Part shown: piece by piece, positions 1 through 5,485 of the stretch | Position numbering within the stretch: position 1 is the stretch's first letter | Layout of the letters: every line of letters starts with the position of its first letter | Assembly (NCBI GenBank): GCA_011065005.1 | Contig: JAAKFP010000183.1 | Coordinates: 1 to 5,485 of the forward strand | Direction of reading: 5' to 3' | DNA length: 5,485 bases | Source: Chlamydiota bacterium | GTDB lineage: Bacteria; Chlamydiota; Chlamydiia; Chlamydiales; Waddliaceae | The notes under the pieces: model-generated | Databases searched by the model: none | What the model was told of the DNA's origin: nothing | What the model saw: the letters and a program-made list of their open reading frames with translations, nothing else | Made by a program: the position numbers and the translations under genes

Positions 1-146
1 AGCGGATTCTCGTTAGATTCTTCAACAGCTCGGCAGAGTTCCGTCATGAGGTCGATATTGAGAGCGTTCCGTTTGTTGGGACGGTTGAGCGTTATCTCAG
101 TGACACCTATGGCTTCACGCTTTACAAATAGTATCGAATTTGACAT
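1..146 (-). CDS. Enoyl-CoA hydratase/isomerase family protein, N-terminal fragment (cut by window edge)
   Basis: Only the first 48 codons are present; the gene runs off the left edge. The translation begins MSNSILFVKREAIGV and continues with ITLNRPNKRNALN at residues 18-30. This is the classic crotonase-fold opening: a beta strand followed by the L-N-R-P-x-x-x-N-A-L segment that helps form the CoA pocket. Members hydrate or isomerise 2-enoyl-CoA thioesters in the cytoplasm. The catalytic glutamates and oxyanion-hole glycine would lie further in and are not visible. The start is supported by a Shine-Dalgarno AGGA nine bases upstream (156-159), which overlaps the TAG stop of the preceding gene; the gap is 11 bases. 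As the fifth gene of a liu/atu-like operon, it is a candidate for the hydratase step acting on the carboxylated product (3-methylglutaconyl-CoA in LiuC, isohexenylglutaconyl-CoA in AtuE). Family assignment is firm, but the substrate is inferred from context only. Confidence 0.88.
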   Translation of the reverse strand, partial: MSNSILFVKREAIGVTEITLNRPNKRNALNIDLMTELCRAVEESNENP

Positions 147-155
147 TTGGTCGTT

Positions 156-159
156 TCCT
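156..159 (-). promoter_or_regulatory. Ribosome binding site of the enoyl-CoA hydratase
   Basis: AGGA on the minus strand, nine bases before the ATG at 144-146. It overlaps the TAG stop codon (158-160) of the upstream AtuA C-terminal gene, so a ribosome finishing that gene sits on this site. It decides the start of a gene visible only as a fragment. Confidence 0.6.
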
Positions 160-514
160 ACTTTTGTCTTCGACAATGACAAAGGACTTTTTCTGGAACT
201 TGCATTTCCATCTCAAGGAGTGCCTGTCCTAAAGCTTTCCCTTGCGCATCGATCCGCAGAGAGCAGCTTGCTCCCCCTGCTAGCACACCTTTGAGCACAA
301 AATTTAAGGCCCCGAGATTTGGCAATTCATAGCGAACTGTTTCCTCAACTTCTAGATGTCTGAAGAAGTCGTTTACGACATCAGCGGTTAAGTGCTTTTT
401 GAGAAATTCATATCCTTCCGGGCAATAGGCGATGATACCAATGTTGGCATTGGAACCTTTATCGCCGCTTCTTGCATAAGCAATTTCTCGTAAGTGAACA
501 TTTTCTGTAATCAT
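158..514 (-). CDS. AtuA C-terminal-domain protein, stand-alone (118 aa)
   Basis: This small cytoplasmic protein corresponds to the C-terminal domain that follows the DUF1446 region in full-length AtuA proteins (about 600 aa in Pseudomonas, from memory). Visible hallmarks are ARSGDKG at residues 14-20 followed by NIGI at 24-27, then PEGYEFL at 32-38, RYELPNLGALNFVLKG at 61-76, and a glycine pair plus SLR-DAQGK at 80-93. The last eight residues (LCHCRRQK) are a basic, cysteine-containing tail outside the conserved core. No membrane segment or signal peptide is seen. The ATG overlaps the TGA stop of the AtuA gene (ATGA), and the nearest Shine-Dalgarno is a modest GAGG (525-528) ten bases away. 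Translation therefore probably depends on coupling to the preceding gene. The two products most likely form one functional unit. The biochemical activity of this domain is not established as far as I know; homology is firm, role unknown. Confidence 0.88.
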   Translation of the reverse strand: MITENVHLREIAYARSGDKGSNANIGIIAYCPEGYEFLKKHLTADVVNDFFRHLEVEETVRYELPNLGALNFVLKGVLAGGASCSLRIDAQGKALGQALLEMEMQVPEKVLCHCRRQK

Positions 515-1878
515 GATAACGTTGCCTCAATGATTTCCACTTTTGGCTGAACCCTGTGAGAATCTAGCAAGCAGGGCCAGTAGCCAAAAACTTGTCTCAC
601 TCTGGGTCGGCCTCCAAAATATCCTGTTGTCCCTTGAGCACCGCTGGTAACCAGCGGTACAAGCTCTTTTGAGAAACACTCAACGGCTTCTTTTCGGGGA
701 TCTGCAACGCAGATCCTTAGAACGCATTCCCTCAAATCCCAATCAGGTGTCGCGGGAATCGTTTCAGGAACCACATCACCACTACCAATGCACTCAATCT
801 GTGTTTTATTGAGCTCAAAACCTGCATTTCGAACACGTTGCAGGACAATCTCTCCACATCGACTTGCTTTTTTGCGAACATGGTGACCAAAGAGTGTAAG
901 TATCCCTTCAGCCATATATCCGTTGCGATATGTGGCGCTGACCTTGTAGGTAGAAGGGGGAGGGCTACCCTTCGCTCCGGAAACCTTCACACGATTTCGC
1001 CCTTCCTCTTGAAGTTGTAATGAAAGAAAGGAAACGTTGACGTCTGGACTCAAATAGTTGTCTGGGTCCCCCAGTTCATAGAGAAGCTGCTCTTTCACGG
1101 TCTCCTCAGAAACAATGCCTCCGGTATCTTCTGGCTTTGTGATCACAAACGATCCGTCAGCACTCATTTCAACGACAGGAAATCCTATGTTTGCAGGATC
1201 TGGAACTTCCAGCCAGTTTGTTGAAATTCCTCCCGTCACTTGAGCTCCACATTCGATAAGATGACCTGCTATCGTTGCTCCTGCGAGCCTATCATATTCA
1301 TCCCATCCCCAGTTATAGTGTGCTACACAACAAGCAACGACAAGGCTAGGATCGGCAACACGCCCTGTGATAACAATGTCAGCACCTTTATTTAATGCTT
1401 CGAAAATAGGCTTTGCTCCTAGGTAGGCGTTTGCAGAAACAAGAGATTCACGAACACCTTGTATCGATTCACCGGTATCTAGATTCGGGAAATCCCCATC
1501 CGCCTCTAACATAGTGAGAACATCATCTCCGCTGACAACACCGATCTTCATCGATGAACATTTTGATCCACGAAGAATATCAGCCGCTGCTTGAGCGCAT
1601 CCCAACGGATTTAAGCCGCCAGCATTTACTATCACTTTGCAGTGCGCTCCTTTTTCCCAAAAAGGGATTAGCGATCGTAATTCCTCCAAAAAGTCTGTGG
1701 CATAGCCAAGGGAAGGGTTTTTGTCCCGCTGCTTGGCGAGAATGGACATAGAAACCTCTGCGAGGTAGTCCATGGTGATATAATTGAGGTTGGGCTGTTG
1801 CGCAAGCAACCGTGCCGCGGCTCCGATCCTGTCCCCCCAGAATCCCGAAGCATTTCCTATTCTCAACAGTTTAGGCAT
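511..1878 (-). CDS. Acyclic terpene utilisation AtuA-family protein (DUF1446 domain), 455 aa
   Basis: The protein matches the AtuA/DUF1446 family along its whole length. Recognisable segments are RIGNASGFWGDR at residues 6-17, DYLAEVSMSIL at 37-47, VNAGGLNP at 84-91, VVSGDDV at 114-120, ADIVITGRVADPSL at 166-179, AGHLIECGAQVTGG at 204-217, and GTTGYFGGRPRVR near the C-terminus (416-428). The start is well placed: the conserved N-terminal strand begins at residue 4, and AGAGGA lies six bases before the ATG. No signal peptide or membrane segment is seen, so it is cytoplasmic. AtuA is required for growth on citronellol-type terpenes in pseudomonads, but its reaction is unknown to me; homologues also occur beside other acyl-CoA gene sets, so the name does not prove terpene use. 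The polypeptide ends where the C-terminal domain of long AtuA proteins would begin, and that domain is encoded by the next, overlapping gene (ATGA). Confidence 0.92.
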   Translation of the reverse strand: MPKLLRIGNASGFWGDRIGAAARLLAQQPNLNYITMDYLAEVSMSILAKQRDKNPSLGYATDFLEELRSLIPFWEKGAHCKVIVNAGGLNPLGCAQAAADILRGSKCSSMKIGVVSGDDVLTMLEADGDFPNLDTGESIQGVRESLVSANAYLGAKPIFEALNKGADIVITGRVADPSLVVACCVAHYNWGWDEYDRLAGATIAGHLIECGAQVTGGISTNWLEVPDPANIGFPVVEMSADGSFVITKPEDTGGIVSEETVKEQLLYELGDPDNYLSPDVNVSFLSLQLQEEGRNRVKVSGAKGSPPPSTYKVSATYRNGYMAEGILTLFGHHVRKKASRCGEIVLQRVRNAGFELNKTQIECIGSGDVVPETIPATPDWDLRECVLRICVADPRKEAVECFSKELVPLVTSGAQGTTGYFGGRPRVRQVFGYWPCLLDSHRVQPKVEIIEATLS

Positions 1879-1884
1879 GAGTTA

Positions 1885-1890
1885 TCCTCT
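1885..1890 (-). promoter_or_regulatory. Ribosome binding site of the AtuA-family gene
   Basis: AGAGGA on the minus strand with a six-base spacer to the ATG at 1876-1878. It fills most of the 13-base gap after the TAA stop of the carboxyltransferase gene (1892-1894) and supports the chosen start. Confidence 0.7.
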
Positions 1891-1891
1891 T

Positions 1892-3526
1892 TTATACTTG
1901 AATGACCCCAGTGTGAAACGTTTTTCCTGTCACCGGCGCGCGTTTTACAAGTGTTAATAACCGAATGAGCACATCACGGGTGGTATGTGGCGGAATAATT
2001 GCATCTACCCACCCTCTGGCAGCACCAAATCTGATATCCATTTGTTTGGTATACTTCTGATGGATTTCGTTGTACATCTTTTCTGCCTCTTCTTTATCCA
2101 AAGTCTTACCTTGCCTTTCCGCTTTGCGCTCCTCTACAGTAAATAGAGTTCCGGCAACTTGGTCGGCACCCATTACAGCATATTTGGCGTTGGGCCAAGC
2201 GAGGATAAAGTTCGGATCATATGCCTTACCACACAGGGCATAGTTTCCGGCACCAAAAGAGCTTCCAACGATAACGGTAATTTTGGGAACGATCGAGTTG
2301 CTGACAGCATTGACGAGTTTCGCTCCACATCGGATGATGCCCGACTGCTCGGCAGCGGTTCCCACCATAAATCCCACAACATCCTGGAAGAAGATGATCG
2401 GCACTTTGGTTTGATTGCACTCCATGACAAAGCGTGCAGCTTTATCGGCACTTTCCGAATAGAGAACTCCACCAATCTCTGTTTCCCCTCTTCCCGTTTG
2501 GGTTGAGATTTTTTGGTTTGCAACGATGCCTACAGGCATCCCAGCAATTTTTGCAAGACCTGTAACAATAGATTTTCCATAGTCGGCCTTAAACTCTTCC
2601 AAAGAATCTTCGTCGAGGATGCAATCTAAGAGGTCGTGAACATCGTAAGGCCTCTTTCCTTCTGCATCAATAAGGTCATAGAGTGTGTGGGACATTCTTT
2701 TGGTGTGAAAATCCAAATCTTTTTGCGGCTTTTCATCTGGAGGCAACATATCTACCAACGCGCGGAGACGTTTTAGGCATGCCTGATCATCAGGTTCCCG
2801 AAAATCGACGGTGCCACTAATTTCTGCATGCATTTTTGCGCCGCCAAGCTCTTCGGCATCGACATCATGACCGATAGCCGCTTTTACAAGTGCAGGGCCA
2901 GCAAGATAGAGGCCGCTACCCTCTGTCATCAGCAGCTGATCGCAAAGCACGGGAAGGTACCCCCCACCCGCAATGCAGTTTCCCATAATGGCAGCATACT
3001 GAGGAATACCTGCTGCCGAGAAGACAGCATTATTGCGAAAGATCCGCCCGAAATCATCTTCATCGGGGAAAACATCTTCCTGAAGAGGAAGAAAGACCCC
3101 TGAGGAGTCGACAAGATAGATCGTGGGAAGGCGACATTCAAAAGCGATCCGCTGGGCGCGGAGAACTTTTTTCACTGACTGAGGAAACATCGCTCCCGCT
3201 TTTACGGTTGCATCGTTGGCAATGACCATACACTCCCGGCCACATATCCTTCCGACTCCTGCCACCACTCCAGCACATGGCACCTCGCCCCACTGTTCAT
3301 ACATCTTGTAGCCTTCCCAGATTCCCAATTCATAAAAGGAATCCAGGTCGTCGAGAAGGAGAGAAAGCCTTTCACGTACTGTCAATCGTCCCAACCGCTT
3401 CTGTCGTTCTCTACCTTTTTCACCGCCACCTTCACGAAGGAGGGCCTCTTGATGATGCATATCCTCTGTCATCAGTCGCAGAAGGCTTTTTTCCTCATTT
3501 TGAGGTTGTTGACTCTTCAGTTTCAT
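1892..3526 (-). CDS. Acyl-CoA carboxylase, carboxyltransferase (beta) subunit, MCC/GCC type (544 aa)
   Basis: This subunit transfers a carboxyl group from carboxybiotin, carried on a separate alpha subunit, to an acyl-CoA in the cytoplasm. It has the two crotonase-like halves of the family. The N-terminal half shows LTVRERLSLLLD (48-59), IANDATVKAGAMFP (102-115), IYLVDSSG (136-143), the oxyanion-hole stretch GNCIAGGGYLP (182-192) and LYLAGPALVKAA (206-217). The C-terminal half shows GSSFGAGNYALCGKAY (421-436), the second oxyanion region, and AWPNAKYAVMG (443-453). The length fits methylcrotonoyl-CoA carboxylase beta (about 535-560 aa), and the arrangement around DVFP and LAGP is closer to MCC beta than to propionyl-CoA carboxylase beta. 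Methylcrotonoyl-CoA or geranoyl-CoA is the likely substrate class, but motifs do not separate them. The start overlaps the stop of the dehydrogenase gene (ATGA) and has AAGGA four bases upstream. No alpha subunit is encoded in the window. Confidence 0.93.
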   Translation of the reverse strand: MKLKSQQPQNEEKSLLRLMTEDMHHQEALLREGGGEKGRERQKRLGRLTVRERLSLLLDDLDSFYELGIWEGYKMYEQWGEVPCAGVVAGVGRICGRECMVIANDATVKAGAMFPQSVKKVLRAQRIAFECRLPTIYLVDSSGVFLPLQEDVFPDEDDFGRIFRNNAVFSAAGIPQYAAIMGNCIAGGGYLPVLCDQLLMTEGSGLYLAGPALVKAAIGHDVDAEELGGAKMHAEISGTVDFREPDDQACLKRLRALVDMLPPDEKPQKDLDFHTKRMSHTLYDLIDAEGKRPYDVHDLLDCILDEDSLEEFKADYGKSIVTGLAKIAGMPVGIVANQKISTQTGRGETEIGGVLYSESADKAARFVMECNQTKVPIIFFQDVVGFMVGTAAEQSGIIRCGAKLVNAVSNSIVPKITVIVGSSFGAGNYALCGKAYDPNFILAWPNAKYAVMGADQVAGTLFTVEERKAERQGKTLDKEEAEKMYNEIHQKYTKQMDIRFGAARGWVDAIIPPHTTRDVLIRLLTLVKRAPVTGKTFHTGVIQV

Positions 3527-5280
3527 TGTGTCCTTATACCGGTGATCTGATCGGAAAGGTTTTCGATCTCCTCATCCGGATTTCTGTTGATCGCTATTAA
3601 TAATCGACGGATCATCGTCATCGCCTGGTGACAATAAAATTTGCCGACGGCGACATCGTTACCTAAAGCTTCGGAGCGGCCGCCGACTTTCTCTAAATCT
3701 GTGTCAAGCTTGCTCAACACCGCTGTTGTTGTGTAGAGTGCCATGGCTATCGAGGAGATCCGATTCAGCTGTAGCTGCCTTTCTACGATATCCTCACCAT
3801 AGCGTGAAAGCAACCGTACCACCATCCAAGAAAACTCCCGAATAGCTTTTTCCAACATTGCCACCTCTTTTTTCAGTTGCTGCGAATGGACAGGAACCTT
3901 TGGCCTCCCCATCCTTTTGACTAAGCTTCCACCAAGCTCCACAACTTTTCCGAAATCTGCAAAGCTCTTCAAAGCGTCAATGCCCTCTTTCAGCTCCATT
4001 CCCACATCACGCATTCCAACAACGCCGATGAATGCTCTCAACACCTCATTAGACCCTTCTCCAATCATATTTAGACGGGCATCGCGCATCATCCTCTCAT
4101 AGGGCTGATCGGTAAAGAAGGAACGCCCCCCAAGGATCTGCATCGTATCGTAGAGAATCTGCCACAGTCCATCGCTGTTGAAGACTTTAAGCATGGCGGA
4201 TTCGAGCATAAAATCTTCGGCGCCATCATCGACAAACCCCGCAGTAAGGTAGGTGGTAGCTTCCATGGCATAGGCAAGAGCGCTCATCACGGCGATTTTC
4301 TTTTTCACCAGTGCAAACGATGCGAGAGGACGCTGGAATTGGTGACGATTAATAGAATGATCGACAGCACGTTCAACGAGCTCTTTAGCAGCACCCGTAC
4401 ACATCGCACCGAATGTTGTCCTGCCATAGTCGAGGACCGTTAAACAGACTTTAAGGCCCCCACCCATTGGACCTAAAATGTTCTGCTCCGGAACTTCCAG
4501 ATTGTTGAAGGTGAGATTTGCGGTCCATGTCCCTCGCGTTCCCACTTTTTCTAAGGAACGATCCTTAACTGCAAATCCGGGCATATCAGGAGTAACAAGA
4601 AATGCTGTCACCTTATCTTCACGTCCTCGCGGGGTCTCCACTTCTGTCTTGGCCATCACGGTCAGCACATGAGCGATGCTCCCGTTGGTTATCCACTGCT
4701 TCTCCCCATTGATGCGATACACTTTCTTTTCGGGGTCGAAAACAGCGCGAGTTTCAATACCATTGGCATCGGAACCTGCATTGGGTTCGGTGAGAGCAAA
4801 TGCCGTGAAAATCTCCCCTCTTGCCAAGGGAGGCAGCCACTGTTTTTTCTGTTCAGGAGTTCCAAACAAGAGAATCGTTTTTAGTCCAATGCTCTGGTGT
4901 ACATTAATAAACAGCGCTGTCGAACCGCATCTCCGAGCAATCTCTTCCACGACACGACAGTAGGTATATTGAGACATCCCCAACCCGCCATACTCCTTCG
5001 GTACCGTCATCCCTAGCACACCTAAATCTGCTAAGCCTTGAATGACAGAATCGGGAATTTTCGCTTCTCGATCTATTTGGTCGGGATCTATCTTCTCTTT
5101 AGCAAAAGCTTTTACTTTCTCGAGAAACGACTCTACCTTCTGTGCTTCTTCCTTGGGACCGGGAAAAGGCAACACCTGTTCGGCGTCGAAATCCCCAAAA
5201 AACAGCCGTTTGGAGAAACTAGGCTTCTTTCCCTCAGAAAAAAGCAGCTCCTCTGCCAAACGCTTTTCCTCCTCTCTCAT
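3523..5280 (-). CDS. Acyl-CoA dehydrogenase, VLCAD/ACAD9-like with C-terminal extension (585 aa)
   Basis: This FAD enzyme introduces the 2,3 double bond into an acyl-CoA and passes electrons to electron-transfer flavoprotein. The N-terminal helical domain spans roughly residues 45-157. The beta domain contains FALTEPNAGSDA (161-172) and QWITNG (195-200), which line the flavin and substrate. The C-terminal helical domain has DYGR (284-287), QFQRPLASF (314-322), QILGGRSFF (381-389) and IGEGSNEVLR (406-415); E408 in GEGSNE is at the position of the catalytic base of the VLCAD class. About 160 further residues (426-585) form the extra helical domain of VLCAD/ACAD9; YGEDIVERQLQLNRIS at 494-509 and TTAVLS at 518-523 resemble human ACAD9. 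LiuA and AtuD are only about 390 aa, so this is a different subclass. The start has AGGGAG eight bases upstream. It is the first gene of the visible operon. Chain length and branching of the substrate cannot be read from sequence. Confidence 0.94.
   Translation of the reverse strand: MREEEKRLAEELLFSEGKKPSFSKRLFFGDFDAEQVLPFPGPKEEAQKVESFLEKVKAFAKEKIDPDQIDREAKIPDSVIQGLADLGVLGMTVPKEYGGLGMSQYTYCRVVEEIARRCGSTALFINVHQSIGLKTILLFGTPEQKKQWLPPLARGEIFTAFALTEPNAGSDANGIETRAVFDPEKKVYRINGEKQWITNGSIAHVLTVMAKTEVETPRGREDKVTAFLVTPDMPGFAVKDRSLEKVGTRGTWTANLTFNNLEVPEQNILGPMGGGLKVCLTVLDYGRTTFGAMCTGAAKELVERAVDHSINRHQFQRPLASFALVKKKIAVMSALAYAMEATTYLTAGFVDDGAEDFMLESAMLKVFNSDGLWQILYDTMQILGGRSFFTDQPYERMMRDARLNMIGEGSNEVLRAFIGVVGMRDVGMELKEGIDALKSFADFGKVVELGGSLVKRMGRPKVPVHSQQLKKEVAMLEKAIREFSWMVVRLLSRYGEDIVERQLQLNRISSIAMALYTTTAVLSKLDTDLEKVGGRSEALGNDVAVGKFYCHQAMTMIRRLLIAINRNPDEEIENLSDQITGIRTQ
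3531..3535 (-). promoter_or_regulatory. Ribosome binding site of the carboxyltransferase gene
   Basis: AAGGA on the minus strand, inside the last codons of the dehydrogenase gene, with a short four-base spacer to the ATG at 3524-3526. With the ATGA overlap it indicates translational coupling of the two enzymes. Confidence 0.55.
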
Positions 5281-5288
5281 GGTGATAA

Positions 5289-5294
5289 CTCCCT
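5289..5294 (-). promoter_or_regulatory. Ribosome binding site of the acyl-CoA dehydrogenase
   Basis: AGGGAG on the minus strand, eight bases before the ATG at 5278-5280. It is the strongest start signal in the window and fixes the first gene of the operon. Confidence 0.72.
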
Positions 5295-5343
5295 ATCTAC
5301 ATATAAGCTGAAAGTAACAAAATAAAATATTTATGGGAAGAAC

Positions 5344-5356
5344 CGCAGAAACTGCG
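5344..5356. repeat. Short inverted repeat CGCAG-AAA-CTGCG
   Basis: A perfect 5-bp stem with a three-base loop, extendable by two A-T pairs beyond one mismatch. It directly abuts the longer dyad at 5357. It is too short, and lacks a following T tract on the minus strand, to be a convincing terminator of an upstream gene. It may be part of a composite regulatory site or a leader hairpin. Confidence 0.35.
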
Positions 5357-5382
5357 TTTTCTAGGGTTAGGAAGCTAGAAAA
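5357..5382. promoter_or_regulatory. Perfect 8-bp dyad, candidate operator (TTTTCTAG-N10-CTAGAAAA)
   Basis: Bases 5357-5364 read TTTTCTAG and 5375-5382 read CTAGAAAA, an exact inverted repeat with a ten-base spacer that itself is not symmetric. It lies 76-102 bases upstream of the dehydrogenase start codon, in the only visible non-coding region. Twofold symmetry with arm centres about 18 bases apart suits a dimeric regulator. No run of T follows either side as a terminator would need. It matches no regulator consensus I can recall, so the function is inferred from symmetry and position only. Confidence 0.4.
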
Positions 5383-5429
5383 AATAACTTTTACATTTAT
5401 GCTGTCCTATCATCTTCACTTGCTTTGTT

Positions 5430-5468
5430 GCAAATCTTTGGAAACTAATAAGTTGACTGCAGATTTGC
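5430..5468. repeat. 8-bp inverted repeat GCAAATCT / AGATTTGC, 23-base spacer
   Basis: Bases 5430-5437 and 5461-5468 are exact reverse complements. The spacer is long and no T tract follows, so neither a terminator nor a typical operator is clearly indicated. An 8-base match at this distance can arise by chance in AT-rich DNA. Confidence 0.25.
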
Positions 5469-5485
5469 GCCTCGCAACTGAAGAG

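Larger units (their letters stand above)
5281..5485. other. AT-rich leader/intergenic region upstream of the operon
   Basis: About 205 bases clearly richer in A and T than the coding part. On the minus strand it supplies the leader of the dehydrogenase gene. It holds the ribosome binding site, two abutting dyads (5344-5356 and 5357-5382) and an 8-base inverted repeat near the edge. No hexamer pair with good spacing resembling a sigma-70 promoter was found. At the right edge several frames are open. On the minus strand one frame ends at TGA 5416-5418 (last residues ...LLVSKDLQQSK), another ends at TAG 5375-5377, and a third stops earlier, at 5447-5449. A plus-strand frame is open from ATG 5333 to the edge, with no Shine-Dalgarno. 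None matches a family I recognise, so I do not call a gene here. Confidence 0.6.

Noticed and set aside
46..294. 82-codon plus-strand open frame
   Set aside because: Antisense to the hydratase start and the AtuA C-terminal gene, both of which have clear conserved motifs.
158..1878. Frameshifted or nonsense-broken atuA pseudogene
   Set aside because: Both parts retain conserved motifs; the small gene has its own ATG in a typical ATGA overlap and starts just before its conserved core.
2159..2506. 115-codon plus-strand open frame
   Set aside because: Lies entirely antisense inside the well-supported carboxyltransferase gene; the translation shows no recognisable domain and no start signal.
2173..2523. 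116-codon minus-strand open frame in an alternative frame
   Set aside because: Same strand as the carboxyltransferase but out of frame; the in-frame product carries the family motifs and this one none.
3277..3600. 107-codon plus-strand open frame across the dehydrogenase/carboxyltransferase junction
   Set aside because: Antisense to two conserved genes; the composition is that of a shadow frame.
5038..5325. Plus-strand open frames overlapping the dehydrogenase N-terminus and its leader
   Set aside because: They are antisense to conserved dehydrogenase sequence and to its ribosome binding site, without family similarity.
5295..5345. Sigma-70 promoter for the operon
   Set aside because: AT-rich stretches such as TATTTT and TTATAT occur, but no -35-like hexamer sits at 16-18 bases from them; a call would be guesswork.
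5344..5356. Intrinsic terminator
   Set aside because: The stem is only five pairs; the TTTT that follows is on the plus strand, where no gene precedes it, and the minus-strand side has no T tract.

Overview
This window is one compact, single-direction catabolic operon on the minus strand, so genes are read from right to left. In transcription order it holds: (1) an acyl-CoA dehydrogenase of the long VLCAD/ACAD9 type (3523-5280); (2) the carboxyltransferase (beta) subunit of a biotin-dependent acyl-CoA carboxylase of the methylcrotonoyl-/geranoyl-CoA type (1892-3526); (3) an AtuA-family protein (511-1878); (4) a small protein equivalent to the C-terminal domain of full-length AtuA (158-514); and (5) the first 48 codons of an enoyl-CoA hydratase/isomerase that runs off the left edge (1-146). 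Gene pairs 1/2 and 3/4 overlap by ATGA, and the other two gaps are 13 and 11 bases. Every start except the AtuA C-terminal piece has a convincing Shine-Dalgarno sequence. No gene on the plus strand is credible.

The set dehydrogenase + carboxylase beta + AtuA + enoyl-CoA hydratase is the signature of the leucine/isovalerate (liu) and acyclic terpene (atu) pathways. In these, an acyl-CoA is dehydrogenated, its beta-methyl branch is carboxylated by a biotin enzyme, and the product is hydrated and cleaved. A complete pathway would also need the biotin carboxylase/BCCP (alpha) subunit and a lyase. Neither is in the window; both could lie beyond the left edge, past the truncated hydratase. Two things differ from the textbook operons: the dehydrogenase carries the extra C-terminal domain of the VLCAD/ACAD9 class, whereas LiuA and AtuD are about 390 residues; and AtuA is split into two translationally coupled genes.

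The right end (5281-5485) is an AT-rich leader or intergenic region. It has a clear ribosome binding site and two abutting dyads about 64-102 bases before the first start codon, which are reasonable operator candidates. I could not identify a convincing promoter or resolve what gene, if any, enters from the right edge.

The organism is a bacterium of moderate GC (mid-to-upper 40s percent by eye, not counted) with strong Shine-Dalgarno use and tight gene packing. The protein families do not fix the taxon. I cannot name a species, and there is no phage, transposon, CRISPR or RNA gene here.
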